In this document: in pieces, positions 28,589 to 39,371 of the stretch | Position numbering within the stretch: position 1 is the first letter of the stretch | How the letters are laid out: the number at the start of each line of letters is the position of its first letter | NCBI RefSeq assembly: GCF_000381925.1 | Contig: NZ_KB907307.1 | Span: forward strand, 3,782,001-3,846,000 | Length of the DNA: 64,000 bases | Direction: 5' to 3' | From: Nocardia sp. BMG111209 | GTDB lineage: Bacteria; Actinomycetota; Actinomycetes; Mycobacteriales; Mycobacteriaceae | Notes under the pieces: model-generated | What the model was told of the DNA's origin: nothing | What the model saw: the letters and a program-made list of their open reading frames with translations, nothing else | Databases searched by the model: none | Made by a program: the position numbers and the translations under genes

Positions 28589-30133
28589 TTAGCCACAGGT
28601 GAGCCCGCTCGGCGGCTCCCTCAGGTCGACCAGATAGTCGAATACGGCGTTGTCCACGCAGGCCACGCCGCCGGAGAGGAACACCGTGTGCCGGGTGCCC
28701 TTGTTCGTGATCAACGCCGCACCCAGTTGCTGGGCGAGGTTCACCCCGGCCTGATAGGGCGTCGCGGGATCCTGGGTGGTGGAGATGACCACCGTCTTCG
28801 GCAGCCCCGGCACCGAGATCTTGTGCGGGGTGGCGCTGTTGGGCACCGGCCAGAACGCGCACAGTTCCAGGGGCGCCTGATCGCCGCCGTGACCGTCGTC
28901 CAGGAACGGGGCAACCTTCCGGTATTCGACGTCCTGCTTGTCGACCTCCTGGCGATCCTTGATCGCCGGATCGTCCACGCAGTGGATGGCCAGGAACGCG
29001 TCCTGGGAGTTGTCGTAGCTGCCGTCGTTGCGCCGGCCGTTGTACAGATCCGCCAGCTTCAGCAGCAGATCACCGGAACCGGCCGCCACCTGGGTGAGCC
29101 CGGCGCTGAGCACGTTCCAGTTGTCCTCGGCGTACAGGGTGTTCTGCACACCCGTGACCGCGTCGCCGAACGAGAGGCCGCGGCCGTCCTTGGTCTGCGC
29201 CGGATGGTCCCACAGCGGTGCGAGCAGCGCGTGGAATTTCGTGACCGCCTGCGCCGGATCGGGGCCCAGCGGACAGTCCGGTTTGGTGGCGCAGTCGGTG
29301 GCGTAGGCGTCGAAGGCCTTCTGGAAGCCGCCGGCCTGCTGCACCGATTCCGCGACCGGATCGGCGTCGGGATCCACGGCGCCGTCGAGCACCATCGCCC
29401 GCACCCGGTCCGGGAAACGCTCGGCGTACGAGTAACCCAGCCGGGTGCCGTAGGAGTAGCCGACATAGGTCAGCTTCGGATCGCCGAGAACCGCCCGGAT
29501 CACGTCCATGTCCTGCACCACCTCGCGGGTGCCGACATGTTCCAGGAACTCGTCGCCGGTGCGCTCGGCGCAGTGCGCGGCGAACTGCTTGTTCTCGTCC
29601 TCGGCGGCGGCCACCCCGGCCGGGGAGCCGTCCTTCGGCGGCTCGGCCCGTTCGGCATCCCATTCCCGCCCGGTGAGGCAGGCGATCGCGGGGACGGACG
29701 CGCCGACGCCGCGCGGATCGAAACCGATCCGGTCGAAACGCTGCGACAGCTGCGTGTCCTGGCCCTGCGCGGCCATCCACAACCCGGCCTGGCCCGGACC
29801 GCCGGGATTGAACAGCAGCGAACCGACCTTCTTCCCGTTCGCCTTGATCCGGGAGATCGCGATCTGCGCGGTGCCGCCGTCGGGCTTCGCGTAGTCGATC
29901 GGCACGGTGACGTGGGCGCACTGGGTGTCGGTCGGGAAGCGACTGCCCTGGTCGCCGCCGAAGGTGTCGCAACCGGTCCACTGCAGCGCCTGGTTGTAGA
30001 ACTTCTCCAGCCCCGCGGGGGTGGGGACGGCGGGTTCGGGCGAGCCCGGCACCACCTGTGACGTCGAACACGCGGCAGCCATCAGTAAAGAGGCGGCCAG
30101 CACAGCGACTCGACCGGATCGCGACAAGGTCAT
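28589..30133 (-). CDS. Hip1/CaeA-type alpha/beta hydrolase lipoprotein
   Basis: 514 aa with a lipoprotein signal ending LLMAAACS, so the protein is exported and lipid-anchored. It has the TAP/tripeptidyl-aminopeptidase layout: SLLFNPGGPG oxyanion motif, nucleophile in VGYSYGTRLGY, acid in TTQDPATP and histidine in TRHTVFLSGG near the C-terminus. The position between glnA2 and panB matches M. tuberculosis Rv2223c/Rv2224c. Rv2224c (Hip1, CaeA) is a cell-envelope serine protease/esterase linked to virulence. Only one copy is present here where M. tuberculosis has two. It is divergent from panB across 138 bp. Confidence 0.87.
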   Translation of the reverse strand: MTLSRSGRVAVLAASLLMAAACSTSQVVPGSPEPAVPTPAGLEKFYNQALQWTGCDTFGGDQGSRFPTDTQCAHVTVPIDYAKPDGGTAQIAISRIKANGKKVGSLLFNPGGPGQAGLWMAAQGQDTQLSQRFDRIGFDPRGVGASVPAIACLTGREWDAERAEPPKDGSPAGVAAAEDENKQFAAHCAERTGDEFLEHVGTREVVQDMDVIRAVLGDPKLTYVGYSYGTRLGYSYAERFPDRVRAMVLDGAVDPDADPVAESVQQAGGFQKAFDAYATDCATKPDCPLGPDPAQAVTKFHALLAPLWDHPAQTKDGRGLSFGDAVTGVQNTLYAEDNWNVLSAGLTQVAAGSGDLLLKLADLYNGRRNDGSYDNSQDAFLAIHCVDDPAIKDRQEVDKQDVEYRKVAPFLDDGHGGDQAPLELCAFWPVPNSATPHKISVPGLPKTVVISTTQDPATPYQAGVNLAQQLGAALITNKGTRHTVFLSGGVACVDNAVFDYLVDLREPPSGLTCG

Positions 30134-30271
30134 TGCACGATCCTCCCATCCGCGGCCGTGTGACGAATTCCATGGCCGTACCGCTTCGAGCGGCGTGTCG
30201 GTCCGGGCAGACTGGAGAGGTCACAACGACCCGGGGACCCGGACGGGCCTCGAGGACCGACGAAAGGGACG

Positions 30272-31123
30272 ATGATGTCCGAATCCACTTCGGAAACCCC
30301 TGCATACGGTGCCGCACCTCGTACTTCCGGCAAGAAGACGCGAGTGCACCACCTCCAGCAGTGGAAGGCCTCCGGTGAGCGCTGGTCGATGCTCACCGCC
30401 TATGACTACTCGACGGCGAAGCTGTTCGACGAGGCCGGCATCCCCGTGCTGCTGGTCGGCGATTCGGCCGCCAATGTCGTATACGGCTACGACACCACGG
30501 TGCCGATCACCGTGGACGAGCTGATCCCGCTGGTCCGCGGCGTGGTCCGCGGCGCCCCGCACGCGCTGGTCGTGGCCGACCTGCCGTTCGGCAGCTACGA
30601 GGCGAGCCCCACCCTGGCCCTCGCCTCGGCCACCCGGTTCATGAAGGAGGGTGGTGCGCAGGCGGTGAAACTCGAAGGCGGAGAACGAGTTTCGGAGCAC
30701 ATTGCCACCCTGACGATGTCCGGCATCCCAGTGGTCGCGCATATCGGCTTCACCCCGCAGAGCGTCAACACCCTCGGCGGATTCCGGGTACAGGGCCGCG
30801 GCGACGCCGCCGAACAGCTGATCGCCGACGCCATCGCCGTCCAGGAGGCCGGTGCGCTCGCGGTCGTCATGGAGATGGTGCCCGCCGAACTCGCGGGCCA
30901 GGTCACCCGCAAACTGACCATCCCGACCGTCGGCATCGGCGCCGGCGCGGAATGCGACGCCCAGGTATTGGTCTGGCAGGACATGGCCGGCTACACCAGC
31001 GGCAAGACCGCCCGCTTCGTGAAGCAGTTCACCCAGCTCGGCGACCAGCTCCGCACGGCCGCGGCGACCTACGCCGACGAGGTCCGCCGCGGCGTCTTCC
31101 CGGGACCGGAACACAGCTTCTGA
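30272..31123 (+). CDS. panB: 3-methyl-2-oxobutanoate hydroxymethyltransferase
   Basis: 283 aa; the second ATG at 30275 is an equally good start given AAAGGG just upstream. PanB adds a hydroxymethyl group from methylene-THF to ketoisovalerate, the first step of pantothenate and CoA synthesis. Typical segments are [35 protein letters not shown] (metal Asp), [30 protein letters not shown] and MEMVPAELA with the catalytic Glu. A strong hairpin 33 bp after the stop probably ends the transcript. Confidence 0.95.
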   Translation: MMSESTSETPAYGAAPRTSGKKTRVHHLQQWKASGERWSMLTAYDYSTAKLFDEAGIPVLLVGDSAANVVYGYDTTVPITVDELIPLVRGVVRGAPHALVVADLPFGSYEASPTLALASATRFMKEGGAQAVKLEGGERVSEHIATLTMSGIPVVAHIGFTPQSVNTLGGFRVQGRGDAAEQLIADAIAVQEAGALAVVMEMVPAELAGQVTRKLTIPTVGIGAGAECDAQVLVWQDMAGYTSGKTARFVKQFTQLGDQLRTAAATYADEVRRGVFPGPEHSF

Positions 31124-31155
31124 TCGACGGAGACACCGCCCACCCGCGGTGAAAA

Positions 31156-31183
31156 CCCGGTGCGACCGGCCGGTCGCACCGGG
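31156..31183 (+). terminator. Hairpin terminator after panB
   Basis: A perfect 12-bp stem, CCCGGTGCGACC paired with GGTCGCACCGGG around a GGCC loop, starts 33 bp after the panB stop. There is no U-tract, which is usual for actinobacterial intrinsic-type hairpins. It also argues that the kinase-like gene downstream has its own promoter and starts beyond the hairpin. Confidence 0.7.
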
Positions 31184-31252
31184 TACCGTCCCGCCATGCC
31201 GGTCACCCCGCGAACCCACCGGACCCCCGACGGCACCGATCGGAGTCCGCTG

Positions 31253-32143
31253 ATGACGGTGCCGGTGTCGGTGGCCGATCAGCCGCTGGCACCACTCGTG
31301 CACTGGGCCACCGATACCTCGGCGACGCTGGGTATCACCGTGACCGGCCCCGCCGAGGAGATGCGCCGCCGGGACTGGACCCTGCTGGCCCGCATCCCCA
31401 CCACCGCCGGCCCGATCTGGGCCAAGGCCTGTGCCCGCGCGTTCGCCCACGAGGGCCCACTGCTGCACACCCTGCACCGCCTGGTACCCGGCAGCGTCCC
31501 GGAACCCCTTGCGGTGCATCGGGACAACGGCTGGTTCCTCACCGCCGACGGCGGCGAGACCCTCCGCACCGATCCGGCCGAACGCACCCTGTTCGGCCCC
31601 GTCACCCGCCGCGACCCCACCTCCTGGTCCGCCGCGCTGCACACGTACGCCCAACTCCAGCAACAGCTTTCACCGCACATCCCCGAACTCGGCGAAACCG
31701 GCGTCCCCTACCTGCCCCCGACCCGCCTACTGGCGGTGTACCACCACTACGAACACCGCGCCCCCGGCCTCAGCGCCGCGATAACCAGTGCCGCAACCGA
31801 GTTGGAGCGCTACGACCGCCTGACCCTGGAACACAACGACCTGTTCCCCGGCCACGTATTCGCCACCGGCACAAGGTTCTTCGACTGGGGCGACGCGCTG
31901 CTCACCCACCCCTTCCTGTCGATGCGCACCCTGAGCGACCCCTGCCGCGAGTCCTACTTCGACGCCTGGCGCACCCTGGGCCCCGTCACCCCCACCGAAC
32001 TCGACCTGGCCGAACGCCTGGCCCCGCTGGCCGCCCTGCACCCCTGGCGCACCCTCGACCCCACCCCCGGCCACCCCGCCGCACCCCACACCCATTTCGT
32101 CGACGAGCTACTGACGCAGTTGCGCAACGGTTTCGAGCGCTGA
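31253..32143 (+). CDS. Aminoglycoside-phosphotransferase/kinase-like protein
   Basis: 296 aa from the ATG at 31253, chosen for GGAG seven bases upstream; another ATG at 31196 lacks one. The C-terminal lobe carries LEHNDLFPGHVF, matching the H-x-D-x4-N catalytic loop pattern of APH/choline kinases loosely (the final Asn is replaced by His-Val), and RFFDWGDALLTHPF in place of the DFG-type metal loop. Such proteins phosphorylate small hydroxyl or amine substrates, and many orphan members have no known one. Resistance should not be assumed. The gene interrupts the mycobacterial-type gene order downstream of panB. Confidence 0.72.
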   Translation: MTVPVSVADQPLAPLVHWATDTSATLGITVTGPAEEMRRRDWTLLARIPTTAGPIWAKACARAFAHEGPLLHTLHRLVPGSVPEPLAVHRDNGWFLTADGGETLRTDPAERTLFGPVTRRDPTSWSAALHTYAQLQQQLSPHIPELGETGVPYLPPTRLLAVYHHYEHRAPGLSAAITSAATELERYDRLTLEHNDLFPGHVFATGTRFFDWGDALLTHPFLSMRTLSDPCRESYFDAWRTLGPVTPTELDLAERLAPLAALHPWRTLDPTPGHPAAPHTHFVDELLTQLRNGFER

Positions 32144-32159
32144 CCGCGGAACTGCAGCT

Positions 32160-32393
32160 GACAAGGCTGCTGAGGTACATTTTCACTGTCGGCAAGAGCT
32201 GCGCGCGCAGCCCGAGAACGAGTTCTGGGTCAAAGGGCAGGCCGAGATCGTGCTGGAACAGCTGTCGTTCCGGTTCGGAGCGGTTTCGGACCGTGTACGT
32301 CAGGCGGTGCGGGCCGCGAGTCCGGCCGAACTGCGCGAGTTCGCGCGGCGCATGTTCTCGGCCACCTCGGTCGACGAGGTGATCGCCGGGTGA
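32160..32393 (+). pseudogene. Decayed C-terminal fragment of a DUF4351/Rpn-like protein
   Basis: A reading frame without a start codon encodes about 77 residues, of which the last 55 look like real protein: ENEFWVKGQAEIVLEQL, then FRFGAVSDRVRQAVR, AASPAELREFARRMF and a final VDEVIAG before TGA. This resembles the C-terminal GQAE-LLLRLLERRFG helical tail (DUF4351) found on Rpn/PD-(D/E)XK nuclease-like and transposase-associated proteins. Upstream the frame becomes anonymous and has no start or ribosome binding site. It is most simply the remnant of a mobile or nuclease-like gene. Assignment is by eye. Confidence 0.5.
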
Positions 32394-32539
32394 TCCGTCG
32401 TCGATTCGGGCGTGCGGCAGGTGCCGCACGGGGTTGTTCGCGCGCCCTTCCATGGGTCTGCGACGTGGCGTCCAGGGGCACATACCTGGCAATCGGTGGC
32501 AGACTCGGATCGGACGGGATCATGAGCGGAGGACGGTTG

Positions 32540-33947
<1,408 letters not shown>

Positions 33948-33948
<1 letters not shown>

Positions 33949-34859
33949 TGAACACCAAGGCCGGGCCCGCCCTCACCGCGGCCCTCGACGACGACATCGA
34001 TCGGCTGCTGACCGCCGAACCCGAAGTGCGCGACGACCTCCCCGATTCCGTGCACCAGATGCGGGTCGCCACCCGCCGGCTGCGGAGTGTGCTGCGTTCC
34101 TATCGGAATGTGCTGCGGCGCCGCCGTGTCGACGATATGCGCACCGAATTGCATTGGCTGGCCGGACTGCTCGGCGTGGCCCGCGACGCGGAGGTGCGGG
34201 CCGACCGGTTCGCGACCCTGCTCGAGGAGCAGCCGCCGGAACATCGCGACGCCGCCGAGCGCCTGGTCGCCGACGAACGCGCGAAATACGCCGCCGCGCA
34301 TCGGGAGGTGCTGGCCGCGCTGGACGGCGACCGCTATTCGGTACTGCACGACGGCCTCGCCACCTGGCACGACCGCCCGCCGCTGCGCCGCCGGCACACC
34401 AAGGACGAGGCGGGCAGAGTCTTCTCCGGGGTGCTGCGCGACGATTTCCACCGCCTGCAGCGCCTGGCCCACACCGGTACCAAACTCACCGGCGACGAGC
34501 GCATCGAACATCTGCACGAGATCCGCAAGGGCGCCAAGCGATTGCGCTATTCCGCCGAGGCGGCCGCCCGGGTACTCGACGGTCCCGCCGTGGAACTGGC
34601 CGATCGGGCGAAACATCTGCAAACGGTGCTCGGCGATCACCGGGACGCGGTCGAGGCCGGTGAGGCGATCCGCGCTCGCGCCGTCGTGGCGGCCGCCCGG
34701 GGCGCCGACACCTCGGGATACGACGAATTGGCCCAGCTCGAGGCCGATGCCGCCCGCAAGGCCCTCGACGAGTATCCGGCCGCGGCCGAGTTCCTGAAAC
34801 ACGCGTACGGCAGCAAGGCCCTGCGGAAGTCCAAGCGGCACGGCAAGAAGAAGAAATAG
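33948..34859 (+). CDS. CHAD domain-containing protein
   Basis: 303 aa. The repeated histidine/basic helix pattern of CHAD (conserved histidine alpha-helical domain) is clear: SVHQMRVATRRLRSVLRSYR near residue 35 and HLHEIRKGAKRLRY near 190. CHAD domains bind inorganic polyphosphate through these basic surfaces. The tail is Lys-rich (KSKRHGKKKK). In M. tuberculosis the syntenic gene Rv2226 fuses CYTH and CHAD; here only CHAD is present. The gene converges on a hydrolase gene with a 3-bp gap. Confidence 0.85.
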
Positions 34860-34862
34860 GGC

Positions 34863-35750
34863 TCAGGGCCGCAGCACCGAGACCAGGAAATCGGTCTGGT
34901 CGTAGACCGCCTTCTCGAACCAGTCGTCGAAGTAGATGTCGAAGTGGCCGATCGGATATCGCTTCACCACAGCGTGTTTGGTGCGGGTGGCGGCCGCGAG
35001 CACCGGGCCCACCGGGATCAGCGAATCGTTGTCGCACACCGAGTACAGCACCGGCACCTTGATGTTCTTCGTGCGCCGCCACGGCGCGTCGAACATCGTG
35101 GCCAGGGCGATCCGGGCGCCGACCTTCGGCTGATACTTACTGCTCTCCTCGGCGAGCAGGCCGAATCCCTCGGGGACGTCGGCGGCGCTCATCAGGGCGG
35201 CGGAATGCCGGCGGCCGGCCAGTCGCACCCGGACCGGTTTGCGGCGGATCGGGCCGAACAGTACGTCCGTCAGCGCCACGGTGCCCGTCTTGACGAATCC
35301 GATCGGCCCTTTCGCCCGCGCCGAGGCCCGGCCGCTGGTGAACGGGCACTGGGCCACCACGGCGGCCAGATAGTCGTCCTCGTGCGCGATCGACAGCACA
35401 TGCCCGCCGCCGAAGGACGTGCCCCACAACGCGATTCGCGTCGCGTCGAAACCCTTGAGGGTGCGGGCGTAGGCGATGGCCGCGCGCCAGTCGTCGCGCT
35501 GCCGCCGGATGTGGATCACCTGACGCGGGGCGCCCCCACTGGCCCCGAATCCGCGGTAATCGAAAACCAGCACACCCATTCCGGCCACGGCGAAACGCCG
35601 CGCATATCGGTCCAGCCCCATTTCCCGATCGGCGCCCAGACCGTGTCCCATGATCACCAGTGGCCGCGGCTTCGGCGGACCGTCCGGAAGATAGAGCCAC
35701 GCTGCACACTGATCGCTTCCCGACGGGAACCCCACCTCGACACGCTCCAT
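34863..35750 (-). CDS. Alpha/beta hydrolase (acetyl-xylan-esterase/dienelactone-like)
   Basis: 295 aa from the ATG at 35750; a GTG two codons upstream is possible. Landmarks are VIMGHGLGADREMGLDRYARRF, VFDYRGFGASGG, nucleophile motif WGTSFGGGHVLSIA, acid in YSVCDNDSLIP and histidine in YPIGHFDIYFDDWFE. This is the cytosolic alpha/beta hydrolase type found in many mycolata as uncharacterised esterases or peptidases. No substrate is indicated. It is transcribed away from rnpB. Confidence 0.82.
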   Translation of the reverse strand: MERVEVGFPSGSDQCAAWLYLPDGPPKPRPLVIMGHGLGADREMGLDRYARRFAVAGMGVLVFDYRGFGASGGAPRQVIHIRRQRDDWRAAIAYARTLKGFDATRIALWGTSFGGGHVLSIAHEDDYLAAVVAQCPFTSGRASARAKGPIGFVKTGTVALTDVLFGPIRRKPVRVRLAGRRHSAALMSAADVPEGFGLLAEESSKYQPKVGARIALATMFDAPWRRTKNIKVPVLYSVCDNDSLIPVGPVLAAATRTKHAVVKRYPIGHFDIYFDDWFEKAVYDQTDFLVSVLRP

Positions 35751-35863
35751 GACCACTAACGGTAACGGGTCTCACCCCTGCCCGCCGAACAGGTTCCGTT
35801 CATTACGGACGAAGCGGTATTCCCCCGTTCGGGGGCCGTGAACCCCCCGCGACACCGGATGGG

Positions 35864-35869
35864 CATAAT
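35864..35869 (+). promoter_or_regulatory. Candidate -10 box of rnpB
   Basis: CATAAT lies nine bases before the predicted 5' end of the RNase P RNA, at the right distance for a sigma-A-type start at about 35877-35879. No TTGACA-like -35 box is visible at the expected distance. Confidence 0.45.
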
Positions 35870-35878
35870 GTATTCACA

Positions 35879-36302
<424 letters not shown>

Positions 36303-36421
36303 CCCACAACTTCCCCGCGCGGCCGGATTCCGGCTGTGGCGCCGCCGATGCCGCGGTGCCATCATCGAGATACCGGGCAGGCCCGGCACATACGGCGCGA
36401 AAGCTCAGGTGGCGCAGGGAT

Positions 36422-37297
36422 ATGGACATTCCGGGGATCATCGGAACCGTTGCCGGGGTGGTCGTCGCGATCGGCGTCGTGGTGGCGAGCGCGAGCGTCC
36501 GGGTCGTGCAGCAGTTCGAGCGAGGCCTGGTGTTCCGGTTCGGACGGGTGCGCGCGGTCCGGGAACCCGGTCTGCGCGTGTTGATTCCGGTGGTGGACCG
36601 GATGCGCAAGGTGCCGATGCGGATCGTCACCATGCCGGTGCCCGCGCAGGAGGGCATCACCCACGACAACGTGACCGTGCGCGTGGACGCGGTGGTGTAC
36701 TTCCGGGTCGTCGACCCGGTGCAGGCGGTGGTCGAGGTGCAGGACTACATGTTCGCGGTCGCGCAGGTCGCGCAGACCTCGCTGCGGTCGATCATCGGCA
36801 AGAGCGATCTGGACGATCTGCTGTCCAACCGCGAGGAGCTCAACAAGGGGCTCGAGGTCATGATCGACAGTCCGGCGCTGGCATGGGGTGTGCACATCGA
36901 TCGGGTGGAGATCAAGGATGTGGCACTGCCGGAATCGATGAAGCGGTCCATGTCGCGTCAGGCGGAGGCCGAGCGGGAGCGCCGGGCCCGCATCATCACC
37001 GCCGAGGGTGAACTGCAGGCCTCACATATGCTGGCCGAGGCGGGCACCCGGATGTCGGCGGCGCCGGCCGCGCTGGAATTGCGGCTGCTCCAGACCGTGG
37101 TAGAGGTTGCGGCCGAGAAGAATTCGACCTTGGTACTGCCGTTTCCGGTGGAGCTGTTGCGATTTCTGGAACGCTCCACGCCGAATTCCCCACAACGCTC
37201 CGCGCCGGAATCTCCGCAATCCGTCCCCGGCGGCGCCGGATCAGTGCCGGACAACTCGGCCGCCGCGATTCCGGCGGAGACCGGAACCGAGGACTGA
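36422..37297 (+). CDS. Slipin/SPFH (band 7) family protein
   Basis: 291 aa from the ATG at 36422. One N-terminal membrane segment (IIGTVAGVVVAIGVVVASA) is followed directly by the SPFH domain: VVQQFERGLVFRFGRVR, PGLRVLIPVVDRM, EGITHDNVTVRVDAVVYFRV, ALAWGVHIDRVEIKDVALPESM. A coiled-coil SRQAEAERERRARIITAEGE, typical of stomatin-like oligomers, comes next. The C-terminal 45 residues are Ser/Pro/Glu-rich. Slipins scaffold membrane microdomains and often work with an NfeD partner protease, which is not adjacent here. Confidence 0.88.
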   Translation: MDIPGIIGTVAGVVVAIGVVVASASVRVVQQFERGLVFRFGRVRAVREPGLRVLIPVVDRMRKVPMRIVTMPVPAQEGITHDNVTVRVDAVVYFRVVDPVQAVVEVQDYMFAVAQVAQTSLRSIIGKSDLDDLLSNREELNKGLEVMIDSPALAWGVHIDRVEIKDVALPESMKRSMSRQAEAERERRARIITAEGELQASHMLAEAGTRMSAAPAALELRLLQTVVEVAAEKNSTLVLPFPVELLRFLERSTPNSPQRSAPESPQSVPGGAGSVPDNSAAAIPAETGTED

Positions 37298-37401
37298 GCC
37301 GACGGCGGTATTCGACCGGCGCCGTGGCCCGGGAGACGGCGGATCTGCGGAAAAAGCACGGCGACACCGTTTTCGGCGGCGCCGCGGCGGACCGGTACGG
37401 A

Positions 37402-37497
37402 CTAACCGGCCGGACTGATGACGAGCATCTGCGCCCAATAGGCGGCCTGCTCGGGGCCGAGCAACGGCAACAGGTAGTCGTAGACAATCGACGACAT
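37402..37497 (-). CDS. Candidate small protein, 31 aa
   Basis: A short minus-strand frame starting at the ATG at 37497 encodes MSSIVYDYLLPLLGPEQ and continues to WAQMLVISPAG before TAG. The composition is protein-like (amphipathic, with a hydrophobic run) and a purine-rich GGAAGGAAG stretch lies 11-17 bases upstream, somewhat far. It occupies a 443-bp gap between the slipin gene and a secreted-protein gene that otherwise holds no gene I can support. Expression is unproven. Confidence 0.4.
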   Translation of the reverse strand: MSSIVYDYLLPLLGPEQAAYWAQMLVISPAG

Positions 37498-37740
37498 GCG
37501 GTGCTGAACTTCCTTCCTACCTCGACTGACGGCTTGACCCGCGCCACAGTAGCAGCGCCGCCTGCGAAACGCCGCAGACCCACCATATGGTCGCCGGTCA
37601 TAGCGTGTCTCTGTCGAATGTCCGTGCTGAACTGGCCCGAGACGTGATCGACGTCATAGAGTGTTCGCGTTGGAAAGTTGCGTCGTGGGGTGGCGGCGAA
37701 CTGTGGGTGTCAACGGACGTGGAAAGCAGGGTTCATCTAT

Positions 37741-38073
37741 ATGCGAGTAGTTCGCGCACTGGCCATCGGCGCGCTGATCGCCGGTGCCGCTTCGATTTCG
37801 ACCGCGCTGGGAGCCGGCTCGGCCGGCGCGGTGGCGTTCACCCCGGTGCCCGGCGGGGTTCAGGTCGACCTCACCCCGGGGGATACCCAGTGGGTGCACC
37901 AGACTCATTTCGGACAGGTCCTGGCGGGCCTGCCGCATCCGTCGGCGTCCTCCTTCGGTGAGGCGCTGGATTCGGCGGCCGACCTGTCCGCGCAGTACCC
38001 GAGCGGGCGCGTCGTATTCACGGTCTACGGGCCGCTGGACAAGCTCAACGGCACGATGCTGGCGCTGCAGTAG
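37741..38073 (+). CDS. Small secreted hypothetical protein
   Basis: 110 aa. A classic Sec signal peptide starts at the ATG at 37741: MRVVRALAIGALIAGAASIS and so on, with probable cleavage after an A-x-A site near residue 31 (AGAVAF). The mature part of about 80 residues is neutral, has no cysteine, and contains TPVPGGVQVDLTPGD and VVFTVYGPLDKLNG. I do not recognise the family. It may be the positional counterpart of other short exported proteins in mycolata, but that is not shown. A strong bidirectional hairpin follows the stop. Confidence 0.7.
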   Translation: MRVVRALAIGALIAGAASISTALGAGSAGAVAFTPVPGGVQVDLTPGDTQWVHQTHFGQVLAGLPHPSASSFGEALDSAADLSAQYPSGRVVFTVYGPLDKLNGTMLALQ

Positions 38074-38147
38074 AGCGTCCGCACACCTGGGTCGGATTCC
38101 AGCGGTGCCGCGTTCGGCGCGAGACAGCAAGGGCGACACCACTTTTC

Positions 38148-38183
38148 GGGCCGGTTTCGGAACGCGAGCTCCGGAACCGGCCC
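38148..38183. terminator. Bidirectional hairpin terminator
   Basis: GGGCCGGTT at 38148 pairs with AACCGGCCC at 38175, extended inward by a further four to five pairs around an ACGCGAGC loop. It lies between the convergent secreted-protein gene (plus) and the RNase H gene (minus). A TTTT run on the left flank supplies an A/T tract. It can serve both transcripts. Confidence 0.7.
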
Positions 38184-38191
38184 GTGTTGCG

Positions 38192-39340
38192 TCACAGGTA
38201 GGACGTCTCGTTCACCAGTCGCACCGACGAACCGCCGTCCGGATAGAACTCGGCGATCGACAACGAGGCGAGATCCAGATGCAGCCGGTACAGCAGCGAC
38301 GGCCCGACCCCCAGCGCCAGTTGCAGCAGCGTCTTGATCGGCGTCACGTGACTGACCACCAACACGTTCCGCTCCGGGTACAGCGCGACCAGATCCCGGC
38401 GCACCGCGTCCACCCGCTCCCGCACCCGGTCGAAACTCTCACCGTCCGGTGGCGGTAGCGACGGATCGCCGAGCCACGCCGCGTGCACCTGCGGATCCCG
38501 TTGCGCCGCTTCGGCGAATGTGAGGCCCTCCCAGGCGCCGAAATCGGTCTCGGTCAGGCCGTCGAGCACCCGCACCGTCAGACCCAGCGCCTGCGCCGCC
38601 GCCTCGGCGGTCTCCCGCGCCCGGCCCAGCGGTGAACTCACCACCGCCGCGATATTGCCCTTGCCGGCCAGATGCGTCGCCGCGCGGGTGGCCTGCTCCC
38701 GGCCGAGCGCGGTCAGCGGCGGATTGCCCCGGCCGGAATACCTTCGCTCCACCGACAATTCGGTCTGCCCGTGCCGCAGCAGCAACAGCCGCGTCGGCCG
38801 GCCGACGACCCCGGACCAGCCCGGACCACCCGACGCCGCCGTCGCGGCCCGGACGGTGCCGCTCGCGGATTCGGCCGGATCGTCCGAAACCGTCGGCGCC
38901 GCAGCGTTTCCCGCCGCGCGGACGGCCGCCACCAGCCCGGCGTCGTCCATCGCCTCGTTGGCCAGCCGGTCGGCGTGCGAATTGCGTTCGCGCGGAATCC
39001 ATTCGAAACGGACGATATCGAAACCCGCCACGAGCTGCCGGGCCCGGTCGGCGAGCGGAATCATGGCCGCGTGCTTGACCTTCCAGCGGCCGGACATCTG
39101 CTCCACGACCAGTTTGGAATCCATCCGCACGTCGACCTCGCGGGCACCGAGTTCGGCGGCGGCCGCCAGACCCGCGATCAGGCCCCGATATTCGGCGACG
39201 TTGTTGGTGGCGACGCCGATCGACTCCTTGCGTTCGGCCAGCACCCGGCCGCGGCCGGAATCCCATACCACCGCACCGTATCCGGCCGGCCCGGGATTGC
39301 CGCGGGAACCACCGTCGGCCTCCACGATCACATTCGTCAT
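38192..39340 (-). CDS. Bifunctional RNase H/acid phosphatase (Rv2228c-like)
   Basis: 382 aa from the ATG at 39340, preceded by GGGGAGAG. The N-terminal RNase HI domain (1-130) has the acidic triad in EADGGSRGNPGPAG, NVAEYRGL and RMDSKLVVEQM. The C-terminal domain (180-382) is a histidine phosphatase with LLLRHGQTELS, ETDFGAWEGLTF and VVSHVTPIK, a CobC/alpha-ribazole phosphatase-like fold. This fusion is known from M. tuberculosis Rv2228c, where both RNA/DNA-hybrid cleavage and alpha-ribazole phosphatase activity are reported. A flexible Ala-rich linker joins the halves. Cobalamin genes nearby fit the second activity. Confidence 0.93.
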   Translation of the reverse strand: MTNVIVEADGGSRGNPGPAGYGAVVWDSGRGRVLAERKESIGVATNNVAEYRGLIAGLAAAAELGAREVDVRMDSKLVVEQMSGRWKVKHAAMIPLADRARQLVAGFDIVRFEWIPRERNSHADRLANEAMDDAGLVAAVRAAGNAAAPTVSDDPAESASGTVRAATAASGGPGWSGVVGRPTRLLLLRHGQTELSVERRYSGRGNPPLTALGREQATRAATHLAGKGNIAAVVSSPLGRARETAEAAAQALGLTVRVLDGLTETDFGAWEGLTFAEAAQRDPQVHAAWLGDPSLPPPDGESFDRVRERVDAVRRDLVALYPERNVLVVSHVTPIKTLLQLALGVGPSLLYRLHLDLASLSIAEFYPDGGSSVRLVNETSYL

Positions 39341-39371
39341 CGTCTCTCCCCGCGTCACCGCCGGTGGCGGC

